Assembly: GCA_964390005.1 (NCBI GenBank)
Contig: CAYMGM010000004.1
Span: 62,001-126,000, forward strand
Direction: 5' to 3'
DNA length: 64,000 nt
Source: CAYMGM01 sp964390005
Lineage (GTDB): Bacteria > Pseudomonadota > Alphaproteobacteria > UBA9219
The notes under the pieces are model-generated. The model saw only the letters and a list, made by a program, of their open reading frames with translations, had not been told where the DNA came from and ran no database searches. This document shows, one piece after another, positions 42,709 through 50,556 of this stretch. Position 1 is the stretch's first letter. Each line of letters begins with the position of its first letter. Made by a program: the position numbers and the translations under genes.

Positions 42709-44509
42709 CCGTATTGATATTCAGGCTTGTTAAAACGTCGTTGCCCAGCGTTTTCAAAAGCTGGCGCTCATGCGCTTCTTGTACGTCTTCGTCCACGGGC
42801 GGCATGCCAAGAAGAGGCGCAATCTGGCCGATCACATGACTGACAACAGGAGCGGCGGTCCAGCCGCCGGTCGCAAAGCCATACGTCTGCGGCGTTCCCT
42901 TGGGATCGTCCAACAAGGCATAGACAAGATAGCGCGGCGCGTTGGCCGGAAAAATGCTAAGAAAAGACGACATACGCGCGTTTTCGCTGTAATGATGGCC
43001 GTTCAATTTGTCAGCGGTTCCCGTTTTGCCTGCGACCAAATAGCCTGCGACATCGGCTTTTTTGCCTGTGCCCGCCTTGACGACCAAACGCATCAGTGCG
43101 CGCATCGCCGTCACGGTTTTGGGCGAGACAACGCGGGGGCGGTCGTCGGGAAGAGGGGCGGTCGCTTTTAAAAGCGTGGGCTCAATTTTTTTGCCGTCAT
43201 ATAGGACTGAAGTGGCTGCGCCGACCAGTTGAACGGCGCTGACAGCAAGACCGTGGCCAAAGGAGATGGTCATCGTCGTCGTCTCGCCCCAGTTGGCGGC
43301 GGACGGGACGATGGGCGCGCCAATTTCAGGCAATTCGATATTGGCTTTGTCAAGCAAACCAAGGTTTTTCAAAAAGGCTTTTTGATGGGCCGTGCCCAGT
43401 TTTTCGACCATACGGGCCGATCCGATATTCGACGACACCATCAAGATTTCGGCGACGTTCATCGGATGGCTCGACGGGTGATAATCGCGGATGGTTTGGT
43501 GCCCAATTTGAATGTTGTGCGTCGTATCGAAACGGTCCGAGACCTTGATCTGGCCTGAATCGATCGCCATGGCCGTGTTGAAGGTCTTGAAGGTCGATCC
43601 CATTTCATAAACGCCCAAAGTGGCGCGGTTAAACTTGGTATCGCCATCGGCTTCGCCTGCTTTCTGCGGATCGAAATCGGGCAGCGAGACCAAAGACAAG
43701 ATTTCGCCTGTCGTGATATCCATAATGATACCTGCGCCACCCAGCGCGTGATAGGTATCGACAGCGCGCGCCAGCTCGCCCCGCATGATGGTTTGCAACC
43801 GCAGATCGATCGAAGTCGCAACAGGCGTCGGCGCGCTTTGTAGGCGGCTGTTCAGGGTTTTTTCAAGCCCGGCGATGCCGTTATTGTCGATATCGGTATA
43901 GCCGACGACGTGCGAGGTGAGCGATCCGTTCGGATAAATGCGCGCTTCGTCGGGCGTGTATTCCAAACCCGCGATGCCCATTTTGTTGATTTCATAATAT
44001 TGGCGCGGCGTCAGATGGCGATAAAGCGTGACATAGCGGCGCGCATTGTGAAGTTCTTCCGCCGTTTTTTTGGCGTCCATTTGGGGCAGGACCGATGCCA
44101 ATTTATGGGCGGCTTCGTCAGGATCTAAAACTTTTTTCGCGTCGGCGATCAAGGTAACGGTGGGAAGCGACGTGGCCAAAACCGTGCCGTTACGATCGGT
44201 AATGTCGGCACGGCTTGTGACGGCCATCTCGCCCGAGCTTGCGACTTGGCCTGCGCGTGGATCGGGCTCGGCGCCAAACAGGCTTAGGTCGGCCAGCCGT
44301 CCGCTGACGACAAAAAACATCAGCAGAAAGCAGCAAAAAACAACAGGCAGGCGCGTACGCGCGCGCTCAAGCGCATAATCGCCTGCTGATGGCATGGGGT
44401 TCATAAGACCCCGTACGCCACGGCGAAGATCAGGCGTATTGGTAAGCCCAGGCAGAGAAGGCTGAAAAGGGCCTTGGCGGCGGCGTTTTGACGAACGCCC
44501 TTGTTTCAT
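42668..44509 (-). CDS. ftsI: Division transpeptidase FtsI (penicillin-binding protein 3)
   Basis: A 613-residue class B PBP. Its basic N-terminal tail is followed by a membrane anchor (about 54-72). Catalytic motifs are Ser305-Lys308 in MGSTFKTF, SSN at 359-361 and KTG at 495-497. The PASTA domain is absent, as in typical FtsI. A C-terminal tail ends DDDYASVESNDAR. It overlaps ftsL at its 5' side by four bases. Confidence 0.96.
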   Translation of the reverse strand: MKQGRSSKRRRQGPFQPSLPGLTNTPDLRRGVRGLMNPMPSAGDYALERARTRLPVVFCCFLLMFFVVSGRLADLSLFGAEPDPRAGQVASSGEMAVTSRADITDRNGTVLATSLPTVTLIADAKKVLDPDEAAHKLASVLPQMDAKKTAEELHNARRYVTLYRHLTPRQYYEINKMGIAGLEYTPDEARIYPNGSLTSHVVGYTDIDNNGIAGLEKTLNSRLQSAPTPVATSIDLRLQTIMRGELARAVDTYHALGGAGIIMDITTGEILSLVSLPDFDPQKAGEADGDTKFNRATLGVYEMGSTFKTFNTAMAIDSGQIKVSDRFDTTHNIQIGHQTIRDYHPSSHPMNVAEILMVSSNIGSARMVEKLGTAHQKAFLKNLGLLDKANIELPEIGAPIVPSAANWGETTTMTISFGHGLAVSAVQLVGAATSVLYDGKKIEPTLLKATAPLPDDRPRVVSPKTVTAMRALMRLVVKAGTGKKADVAGYLVAGKTGTADKLNGHHYSENARMSSFLSIFPANAPRYLVYALLDDPKGTPQTYGFATGGWTAAPVVSHVIGQIAPLLGMPPVDEDVQEAHERQLLKTLGNDVLTSLNINTDDDYASVESNDAR

Positions 44510-44955
44510 GGAACGCGGCCTGAGGTGGCCAGAACGAACGCATTTTCGTTACGCGGAAGAGCAGCCGCGGCCACGCGCGCCGCTTGCATGGGCTTTGCTT
44601 GCGGCCCTTTGTTCGCGGCGACTTTGGTGACGGCTTTAGACGCAGCGGCGACCTTTGTGGCGGCGGGGGCGGTTTCCAGTCTTTCGGGCAGATCCTGAAG
44701 GCTGACGATTTGCTTGGGAGCTGTGGGCTCAAGGCTCAAATATTTACGCGCGGCGGCTTCGATACGCGCGGGGTTCGCCAAATAGACCCATTCGGCCTTC
44801 AGCACATGGATGTTGCGGCGTTCGTTTTCGATATCGGCGTTCAGGCTCGTCAACTTATGGCGCAGGTTCTGGACGCGATAGCTCGTGTCATAAAGGGCGA
44901 CGCTGACGATGATCGTCAAAGCGAACCAAAACAATACAGACGTGGCGCGTGTCAT
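44506..44955 (-). CDS. ftsL: FtsL-like cell division protein
   Basis: A 149-residue protein with an N-terminal membrane helix (SVLFWFALTIIVSVALY) and a short coiled-coil (YRVQNLRHKLTSLNADIENERRNI) followed by EWVYLANPARIE, the alphaproteobacterial FtsL signature. The C-terminal 60 residues are Ala/Lys/Pro-rich and look disordered. It sits between rsmH and ftsI with four-base overlaps on both sides. Confidence 0.88.
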   Translation of the reverse strand: MTRATSVLFWFALTIIVSVALYDTSYRVQNLRHKLTSLNADIENERRNIHVLKAEWVYLANPARIEAAARKYLSLEPTAPKQIVSLQDLPERLETAPAATKVAAASKAVTKVAANKGPQAKPMQAARVAAAALPRNENAFVLATSGRVP

Positions 44956-45911
44956 GCGACGAACTCCTTCGGGACCGAGGCATCGGTCCTTTCGGCCACG
45001 CGAAGCCGAGCGCTGCGGGCGCGGGGATTCGTTGTGACTTCCGGGGCAGATGGTACTTGTGGCTTGTTACTCATCAAGGAAAATGTTGGCTTGACGCGAA
45101 AAGAATCATTCGCGGGCGCATGGCGGCTGGGCCGTGCGGCGGCGCTTGAACGTTCGCGCAAAAAGGTTTTGACGATCCTGTCTTCCAGCGAGTGAAAAGA
45201 TACGATCGCGAGACGGCCACCAGGACGCAAAAGCTTTTCGGCAGCGGCAAGGCCGCGCGTCAGCTCGCCCAGCTCATCATTGACGGCGATACGCAAGGCT
45301 TGAAACGTCCGCGTGGCCGGATCGATCCCGTCGCCCGACCGCGGCACGGCGCCGCGCACGATATCGGCCAGTTGCAGCGTGCGGGAGATGATTCCAGCGC
45401 TCCGCGCTTCCACAATCCGGCGCGCGACGCGCCGGGCAAAGCGTTCTTCGCCGTAATGGAAAATGATATCGGCCAAAGCCTCTTCTTTCGCCGTATTGAC
45501 GATATCGGCGGCGGTCTGACCTTCTTGCCCCATGCGCATATCAAGGGGGCCATCAGCCTGAAACGAAAAACCGCGCTGCGCTTCGTCAAGCTGCGGCGAC
45601 GAAACGCCAAGATCCAGCGTGATGCCGTCGGCTTCGCTGACATTTGCCGCGGCAAGCAGGGCGGTCATATCGCCAAAGGTGCCATGCAGCAAATGAAGGC
45701 GCGGCGCATAGCTGGCAACCAACGCTTGCCCCGCCGCAATCGCTTCGGCGTCGCGGTCGATGCCGTACACAACGGTTTGCGCGCTTTCCAAAATCGCGCG
45801 GCTATATCCGCCGCGACCAAAAGTGCCATCAACGATGATTGCGCCGTCTTTGGGGGCAAGGGCAGTTAAAACTTCCGCTAACATGACGGGAACATGAGGC
45901 ATGGTCATCAA
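44952..45911 (-). CDS. rsmH: 16S rRNA (cytosine1402-N4)-methyltransferase
   Basis: A 319-residue methyltransferase. It has HVPVMLAEVL, the AdoMet site IIVDGTFGRGGYSRAIL, the DLGVSSPQLDEAQRGFSF family motif, and IVSFHSLEDRIVKTFL near the C-terminus. It overlaps mraZ by four bases at the start and ftsL by four bases at the end. Confidence 0.97.
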   Translation of the reverse strand: MMTMPHVPVMLAEVLTALAPKDGAIIVDGTFGRGGYSRAILESAQTVVYGIDRDAEAIAAGQALVASYAPRLHLLHGTFGDMTALLAAANVSEADGITLDLGVSSPQLDEAQRGFSFQADGPLDMRMGQEGQTAADIVNTAKEEALADIIFHYGEERFARRVARRIVEARSAGIISRTLQLADIVRGAVPRSGDGIDPATRTFQALRIAVNDELGELTRGLAAAEKLLRPGGRLAIVSFHSLEDRIVKTFLRERSSAAARPSRHAPANDSFRVKPTFSLMSNKPQVPSAPEVTTNPRARSARLRVAERTDASVPKEFVA

Positions 45912-46399
45912 ACGCCCCCTTTCCCAGAAGCATCGGCGACCAAGGCGGCCTGCGCGATGATTTTGCTCAGCGAAATATCGTGGGCCGAAGCCGCATCGCG
46001 TGCCGCATTTTGGTGCAGCGCAAACTTGGCGGGGTTCCAGATCTGGAAAGTCTTACGCCGCCCCACAAAAGTGACCTCATCCGAGATGCCCACGGCACCG
46101 CTCAGCGCGGGGGGCAGGATGATACGGCCTTCGCCATCGAAAGGAACTTGAACGGATCCACCGAAGATTGTGGTCTCGATCAGCTCATACATTTCAGGCG
46201 CTAAATCAAGTTTTTCAAGGCTTTGGCTGAGAATTTCTAAATGGCCGATCGAACAGGCGTCCAGCGCTTCGTGCTGAAGCGACCGGAACACGACAATACC
46301 GGGCGCGTCTGGTCCTAAAACCGCCCGAAACGAGGCGGGAACCGAGACACGTCCTTTTTTGTCGATCCGGTTGACAAAGCTGGACAGGAAGATGGTCAT
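45908..46399 (-). CDS. mraZ: Transcriptional regulator MraZ
   Basis: A 163-residue protein with two SpoVT/AbrB-type DNA-binding halves (DKKGRVSVPASFR about 14-26 and DGEGRIILPPALSG about 88-101). It is the first gene of the dcw cluster; MraZ is known to repress or modulate it. A promoter and operator must lie in 46400-46929, where TGGG repeats are visible. Confidence 0.95.
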   Translation of the reverse strand: MTIFLSSFVNRIDKKGRVSVPASFRAVLGPDAPGIVVFRSLQHEALDACSIGHLEILSQSLEKLDLAPEMYELIETTIFGGSVQVPFDGEGRIILPPALSGAVGISDEVTFVGRRKTFQIWNPAKFALHQNAARDAASAHDISLSKIIAQAALVADASGKGGV

Positions 46400-46460
46400 T
46401 AAGACCCCAATAAAAACAATAAGTTACTTGAATAGGCGGTGGAGCAAAGGGATTTCCCCT

Positions 46461-46504
46461 TGGGTAACTATGGGATATCATGGGATGGCATGGGAAATCA
46501 AGGG
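46461..46504 (+). promoter_or_regulatory. MraZ-type operator: TGGG repeats at 10-bp spacing
   Basis: TGGG begins at exactly 46461, 46471, 46481 and 46491, and a variant AGGG at 46501. MraZ proteins bind tandem TGGGN units separated by five bases, so the period and sequence match. It starts 62 bp upstream of the mraZ start codon. Confidence 0.85.
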
Positions 46505-46753
46505 AAAGAGTCATAAGATTTGGTTTAAATGGCGATTTCTTCTTTAATAATCAGGAACAGAGAAAAAAGAGACGAGAGGCTTTAAAGAAAAACAAAACGA
46601 GAACACAAGTAATGTTCACGTAAAGTTCTTTTTTCTGGCGCGGCATTTTTTTATTAACACAAAGAAAATAAGGCGGCGGCCCATCAAAAAAAGCAAATAA
46701 AAACAAAAGTGTTTAATCGGGTCATGAAAGAGATTTAAAGAAATCTATAAGAT

Positions 46754-46774
46754 TTCGTTCGAAATTCGAACGAA
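46754..46774. promoter_or_regulatory. 21-bp palindrome TTCGTTCGAA-A-TTCGAACGAA
   Basis: Two perfect 10-bp arms flank a single A, 156 bp upstream of the pilin ATG and 355 bp upstream of mraZ. Size and symmetry suit a dimeric regulator site. The LexA box of alphaproteobacteria is a GTTC direct repeat, so this inverted form is not that site. Confidence 0.4.
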
Positions 46775-46929
46775 TATACTCTGGAATTGTTTATTTATCC
46801 CCTTGTTCTGAAACGATTTTATTTCGCTTCCTTCACGATTTGTTAAGCTGGCTGCGGTATGATTGATTTTGTCGGGTGAAAAAAGCCTGCGAAGCTTCGG
46901 CAGACATCAAGATTTGAAAGGAGACTACC

Positions 46930-47085
46930 ATGATGAAATTTTTCCGCAGTGAAGAAGGCGCGACGGCTATTGAATATGGTCTGATTGCCTCGTTGATTGC
47001 TGTCGCCATCGTCGGCGTGCTATCGACCTTGGGCACGAACCTCAGCGCAGTATTCACGACCGTTTCAGGAAACTTGCACGGGTAA
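46930..47085 (+). CDS. Flp/Fap-type type IVb pilin
   Basis: A 51-residue pilin beginning MMKFFRSEEGATAIEYGLIA, with AAGGAG upstream of the ATG pair at 46930. The prepilin peptidase site is between Gly10 and Ala11; Glu at +5 and the hydrophobic segment IEYGLIASLIAVAIVGVL are classic. Its tail SGNLHG is short. It stands alone: no CpaA/TadV peptidase, TadA ATPase or secretin gene is in the window. A strong terminator follows 20 bp after the stop. Confidence 0.92.
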   Translation: MMKFFRSEEGATAIEYGLIASLIAVAIVGVLSTLGTNLSAVFTTVSGNLHG

Positions 47086-47104
47086 GATTGTCTTGTGCAA
47101 CGCG

Positions 47105-47137
47105 AAAAACGGGCGAAGGTCACTTCGCCCGTTTTTT
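47105..47137 (+). terminator. Terminator after the pilin gene
   Basis: Perfect stem ACGGGCGAAG/CTTCGCCCGT with loop GTCA and a following run of T (to 47137). It lies between the pilin gene and the convergent PAP2-like gene. Confidence 0.93.
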
Positions 47138-47146
47138 GTATCTGGC

Positions 47147-48007
47147 TTATTCGTCTTGCGGCCACAAGCGGCGATCCCAAGCGATCCACAGCCCCATCAA
47201 CAAAGCGCCCGCCCAGAGATCGGCCATAAAGTGCCCGCCAACAGAAGGGGTCGCGGCAATAACGATGGCATTTCCTAAGACAATCACCGGCGACAAATAG
47301 CGGATTCCGCGCACGGCATAAGAGCATAAAAGAGCCAAAGCCAGATGAAAGGATGGAAACTGAACCACGCCTTGCATCGAAAAAAGGTCCAGAACAGGCA
47401 TGGATCCGCTGCGCAACGCCAAAAATTGCTGCACATAGGGTGTGGCTTCGGCAATGTGATAGGTCCCAAAAGCGCCGACGGCAGGGAACAGGCCGGACAA
47501 AGCAATGAAGGAAAGGCTGCTGGCAGCATAAAGGCGCAGAAAAGAAGCCAGCCGCGCATAACGTTTGGTCGTAATCAGAAAGACCAATAGAAGCCCAACC
47601 TGAGGAATAACGCTGTTGTAAGCGACAATGAACAGCTCGCGGATCCAAGCATGGCCGAAAACGAAGGCATGAAGCGCCATCCAGTCAAAGCCTGTCATTT
47701 TGTCAAAACGGTCAAGCGGCGCATCGATCAAGGGTCGGGCCAGCGTTGCCACAGCAAAAGAAAAAACGCCCATACACGTTGAATAGGCAAAAAACGCAGC
47801 CGTTGTATGAGCTAACGCAGCGAGGCGCTGATCAGGACGGCAGCGCGAATAAAAAAAGGCCAGCCCCAGCATCATGCCTTCGAAAACGAACAAGGCGACG
47901 AGGCCGGGAGCCGCCATCATCCGCGCCGAAGCCAAACACCATCCCACGATGATGACGGCTAAAAGGCCCGTCAGCCCCCAAAGCCAGCGAAGGGGAAAAG
48001 GCGTCAT
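47147..48007 (-). CDS. PAP2-superfamily membrane protein (Ipt1/Aur1-like), copy 1
   Basis: A 286-residue polytopic protein from ATG 48007. Six or more membrane helices. Conserved stretches are FPAVGAFGTYHIAEATPYVQ, VVQFPSFHLALALL and TPSVGGHFMADLWAG, which give histidines in the positions of PAP2_3 (Aur1/Ipt1-type) phosphatase or phosphotransferase motifs. Substrate unknown; such proteins act on phosphatidyl or undecaprenyl phosphate lipids. It overlaps the next upstream gene by four bases and is its tandem paralogue. Confidence 0.82.
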   Translation of the reverse strand: MTPFPLRWLWGLTGLLAVIIVGWCLASARMMAAPGLVALFVFEGMMLGLAFFYSRCRPDQRLAALAHTTAAFFAYSTCMGVFSFAVATLARPLIDAPLDRFDKMTGFDWMALHAFVFGHAWIRELFIVAYNSVIPQVGLLLVFLITTKRYARLASFLRLYAASSLSFIALSGLFPAVGAFGTYHIAEATPYVQQFLALRSGSMPVLDLFSMQGVVQFPSFHLALALLCSYAVRGIRYLSPVIVLGNAIVIAATPSVGGHFMADLWAGALLMGLWIAWDRRLWPQDE

Positions 48008-48912
48008 GGGAAAGCCTTTCCGAAAGGTTGCGACCAACAGAAAGAATCTCGTTTTTGAACCCATGCCTCTACGCGAATAAGCAAGAACAATACGATGACG
48101 CTTCCCAGAAGGTCAGCCAAAAAATGGCCGCCGATAAAGGGGGTTGCCAGCATAACGATGAGGCTCCAAACGCAGGCGACAGGAAAAAGAAAGCGCATGC
48201 CGCGTGTCGCGTACGCCCCCAAAAAGGCGAGGGCAAAATGGTAGGAGGGAAATTGGACAATACCGGCTAATTGCATGATATGAACGGTCTTGACGCCCCC
48301 AGCCCTGATTTCAAGAAATTGCCGGACATAAAAATTTTCTTCATGGATGTGATAGGTGCCAAAAGCGCCGACAGCGGGCAATAGGCCTGAAAGAAGAACC
48401 ATGATAAAACCACTGACAGTCATCAGACGTATGATCTCGATCAGCCTTTCAAACCGGGATGCGACGATAAGAGAGGCCCCAATAAAGAAAAAGGTGGCCA
48501 TGGTGTTGGCATAAAAAAACTGCAACCCGTCGTAAAGAAACGGACGATTATGCAGGGCTTGATACCAGTAAAGCCAATCGAATCCGCAAAGACGGTCAAG
48601 CTTGTCTAAAAACGGATCAATAAGCGGAAGATTGAGCGAGGCCACCGCATAGGAAAAAAGGGCCAGTGTATAAAAAAAGGCAATAGGGTAAGCCATAATC
48701 ATCAAGGCAATGGCCATGGTTTCGTCTTTGGCGCGGCGGGCATAATAGAAATAGCCAGCGATAACGACGGCTTCAAAAAGGAGAAGAAGAAACAGCTCTT
48801 CAAATTGAAAGGCGCGTCCCGAAACGACAAGCCACAGAATATTAGCCAAAACCATAAAGGCCGTTAAGTAACGGGTTCCGCGCAGTTTTTGGGCAACAAG
48901 ATCGACAGTCAT
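48004..48912 (-). CDS. PAP2-superfamily membrane protein (Ipt1/Aur1-like), copy 2
   Basis: A 302-residue protein from ATG 48912; the frame opens further upstream with a TTG. It is the paralogue of the gene at 47147-48007: shared blocks are LLPAVGAFGTYHI, VQFPSYHFALAF and TPFIGGHFLADLLG. The two genes overlap by four bases, forming a tandem duplication in one operon. It diverges from alaC by about 200 bp. Confidence 0.82.
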   Translation of the reverse strand: MTVDLVAQKLRGTRYLTAFMVLANILWLVVSGRAFQFEELFLLLLFEAVVIAGYFYYARRAKDETMAIALMIMAYPIAFFYTLALFSYAVASLNLPLIDPFLDKLDRLCGFDWLYWYQALHNRPFLYDGLQFFYANTMATFFFIGASLIVASRFERLIEIIRLMTVSGFIMVLLSGLLPAVGAFGTYHIHEENFYVRQFLEIRAGGVKTVHIMQLAGIVQFPSYHFALAFLGAYATRGMRFLFPVACVWSLIVMLATPFIGGHFLADLLGSVIVLFLLIRVEAWVQKRDSFCWSQPFGKAFP

Positions 48913-49115
48913 GATAGGCCAAATGAAAAAAAGGTGCGAGAACGGGGTAAGGCAAAGGTAGGCGGAAGTCGAGTAAAAAGAGCGCTTTCCCAATTGCCTT
49001 TAAAAGCCATCTTGACGCTTTGTCTTTTTTCGGCAACTCTTCAAGGGCCTGCGCGAAAAAGGCGCGGGTCGTCGCTTGAACGGTTTCAGGCGCTTACGAC
49101 CGAAAGGACCTGAGC

Positions 49116-50324
49116 ATGAGCGAAAGTCTGCTCGTGGGGGAATTGCGTCAATCCTTCCCCCGCATTGAACGTCTTCCCCCCTATGTTTTCAACATCACCG
49201 GCGCTTTGAAGATGCAAGCCCGTCGCCGCGGCGAGGATATTGTCGATTTCGGCATGGGCAACCCCGATGGCCCGACGCCGCCGCATATCGTGGCCAAGCT
49301 GATCGAAACGGCTCAGCGCCCCGATACGCACGGCTATTCGATGTCGAAAGGCATTCCGCGTCTGCGCCGCGCGATCTGCGCTTGGTACAAAAAGCGCTAT
49401 GACGTCGATCTGGACCCGGATTGTGAAGCGATCACAACCATTGGCTCGAAAGAAGGGATCGCGCATTTGATGCTGGGCACGCTGGACCGCGGCGACAGCG
49501 TTTTGGTTCCGAACCCCAGCTATCCAATCCATATCTATGGCCCCGTCATCGCGGGGGCGGATATCAAACAAATCCCGCTCGTCCCCGGCATTGATTTCTT
49601 TGCCGAGCTGGAAAAGGCCATTCGCCTCAGCATCCCTAAGCCCAAGATGCTGATCCTGAACTTTCCGGCCAATCCGACGGCCCAATGCGTCGAGCTGGAC
49701 TTTTTCGAACGCATCGTAGCTTTGGCGCGCGAATACGGGATCTATGTCGTCAACGATCTGGCCTATGCCGATATTTGCTTTGACGGCTGGAAATGCCCCA
49801 GCATTTTGCAGGTCAAAGGGGCCAAGGATGTGGCGGTCGAGTTCTTCACCATGAGCAAAAGCTATAACATGGCGGGCTGGCGCGTTGGCTTTATGGTCGG
49901 CAACCCGACACTGGTTCATGCGCTGGAACGCATCAAAGGCTATAACGACTATGGCACCTTTACGCCTATTCAGGTCGCGGCGATCGCGGCGCTGGAAGGG
50001 CCGCAAGATTGCGTCACCCAAGTGTGTGAGACCTATCAAAAGCGCCGCGACGTTCTGGTCAAAGGCCTGCACGAAGCGGGCTGGATGGTCGATAAGCCAA
50101 AGGCGACAATGTATATCTGGGCCAAGATTCCTGAAGCTTATGCCCATTTGGGCTCGCTTGAGTTCACCAAGCGCCTGATGAGCGAAGCGAAAGTCTCGGT
50201 CTCGCCGGGGATTGGCTTTGGCGATTATGGCGACGGCTATGTCCGCTTTGCGATGATCGAAAATATCGAGCGCTCGCGCCAAGCCCTGCGCGGGATCAAG
50301 GAAATGCTGCGTAAGGGGATTTGA
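49116..50324 (+). CDS. alaC: Alanine aminotransferase (AlaC-type class I aminotransferase)
   Basis: A 402-residue PLP enzyme. It has YVFNITGALKMQARRRGEDI at the N-terminus, NFPANPTAQC (the substrate-site Asn), the PLP-aldimine Lys in SKSYNMAGWRVGFM, and FAMIENIERSRQALRGI. This sequence type includes AlaC, which interconverts pyruvate and glutamate with alanine and 2-oxoglutarate; some members act on LL-diaminopimelate. Good ribosome site (AAAGGA). Monocistronic. Confidence 0.88.
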   Translation: MSESLLVGELRQSFPRIERLPPYVFNITGALKMQARRRGEDIVDFGMGNPDGPTPPHIVAKLIETAQRPDTHGYSMSKGIPRLRRAICAWYKKRYDVDLDPDCEAITTIGSKEGIAHLMLGTLDRGDSVLVPNPSYPIHIYGPVIAGADIKQIPLVPGIDFFAELEKAIRLSIPKPKMLILNFPANPTAQCVELDFFERIVALAREYGIYVVNDLAYADICFDGWKCPSILQVKGAKDVAVEFFTMSKSYNMAGWRVGFMVGNPTLVHALERIKGYNDYGTFTPIQVAAIAALEGPQDCVTQVCETYQKRRDVLVKGLHEAGWMVDKPKATMYIWAKIPEAYAHLGSLEFTKRLMSEAKVSVSPGIGFGDYGDGYVRFAMIENIERSRQALRGIKEMLRKGI

Positions 50325-50333
50325 TCAAAAAGT

Positions 50334-50362
50334 GCCGCATCGTTTAGCCCGAACGATGCGGC
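50334..50362 (+). terminator. Hairpin after alaC, possible terminator
   Basis: GCCGCATCGTT/AACGATGCGGC (11 perfect pairs, 7-nt loop), 10 bp after the alaC stop. No T tract follows, so it may stabilise the 3' end rather than terminate. Confidence 0.45.
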
Positions 50363-50409
50363 CAGAGCCTCAATAAACCTGTCCTGTTATCCCCGCGATA
50401 ATCTATTCG

Positions 50410-50523
50410 TCATCCCCGCGAAGGCGGGGATCCAGGGGACCTATCCTTTTGACGCATGGGGTTGATATTTTTCATCTGCACCAAGCCGCCAAGCCCTCTG
50501 GATCCCCGCCTTCGCGGGGATGA
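50410..50523. repeat. Extragenic palindromic repeat with 26-bp inverted ends
   Basis: Perfect 26-bp inverted repeats (50410-50435 and 50498-50523) bound a 114-bp segment. Each arm is itself a hairpin (CCCCGCGAAGGCGGGG). A degraded third piece (TTATCCCCGCGATA, about 50388) lies outside. GATCC-containing repeats with CCCCGCC stems are common between genes in many proteobacteria. Confidence 0.8.
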
Positions 50524-50556
50524 CACATGAGGGAGGGATGGGGGGGGAGGAAAAAA

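Larger units (their letters stand above)
46400..46929. promoter_or_regulatory. 530-bp intergenic region between mraZ and the Flp pilin gene
   Basis: No gene is seen. It contains the TGGG repeat array (46461-46504), the 21-bp palindrome at 46754-46774 and a strongly AT-rich centre (about 46540-46800). It must carry the divergent promoters for the dcw cluster and the pilin. No confident -35/-10 pairs were assigned. Confidence 0.6.

Noticed and set aside
46461..46504. Regular 10-bp repeats as a CRISPR or phage-like array
   Set aside because: The unit and spacing are far too short for CRISPR, and the position upstream of mraZ explains it as an MraZ operator.
46754..46774. LexA/SOS box
   Set aside because: Alphaproteobacterial LexA boxes are GTTC direct repeats, while this is an inverted repeat.
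46833..47648. Minus-strand open frame across the pilin gene
   Set aside because: The plus-strand Flp pilin has a full prepilin motif, ribosome site and terminator, and the minus frame also conflicts with the PAP2-like gene.
49086..50282. 398-codon open frame on the minus strand opposite alaC
   Set aside because: alaC on the plus strand has clear aminotransferase motifs; the opposite frame has only composition-driven sequence.
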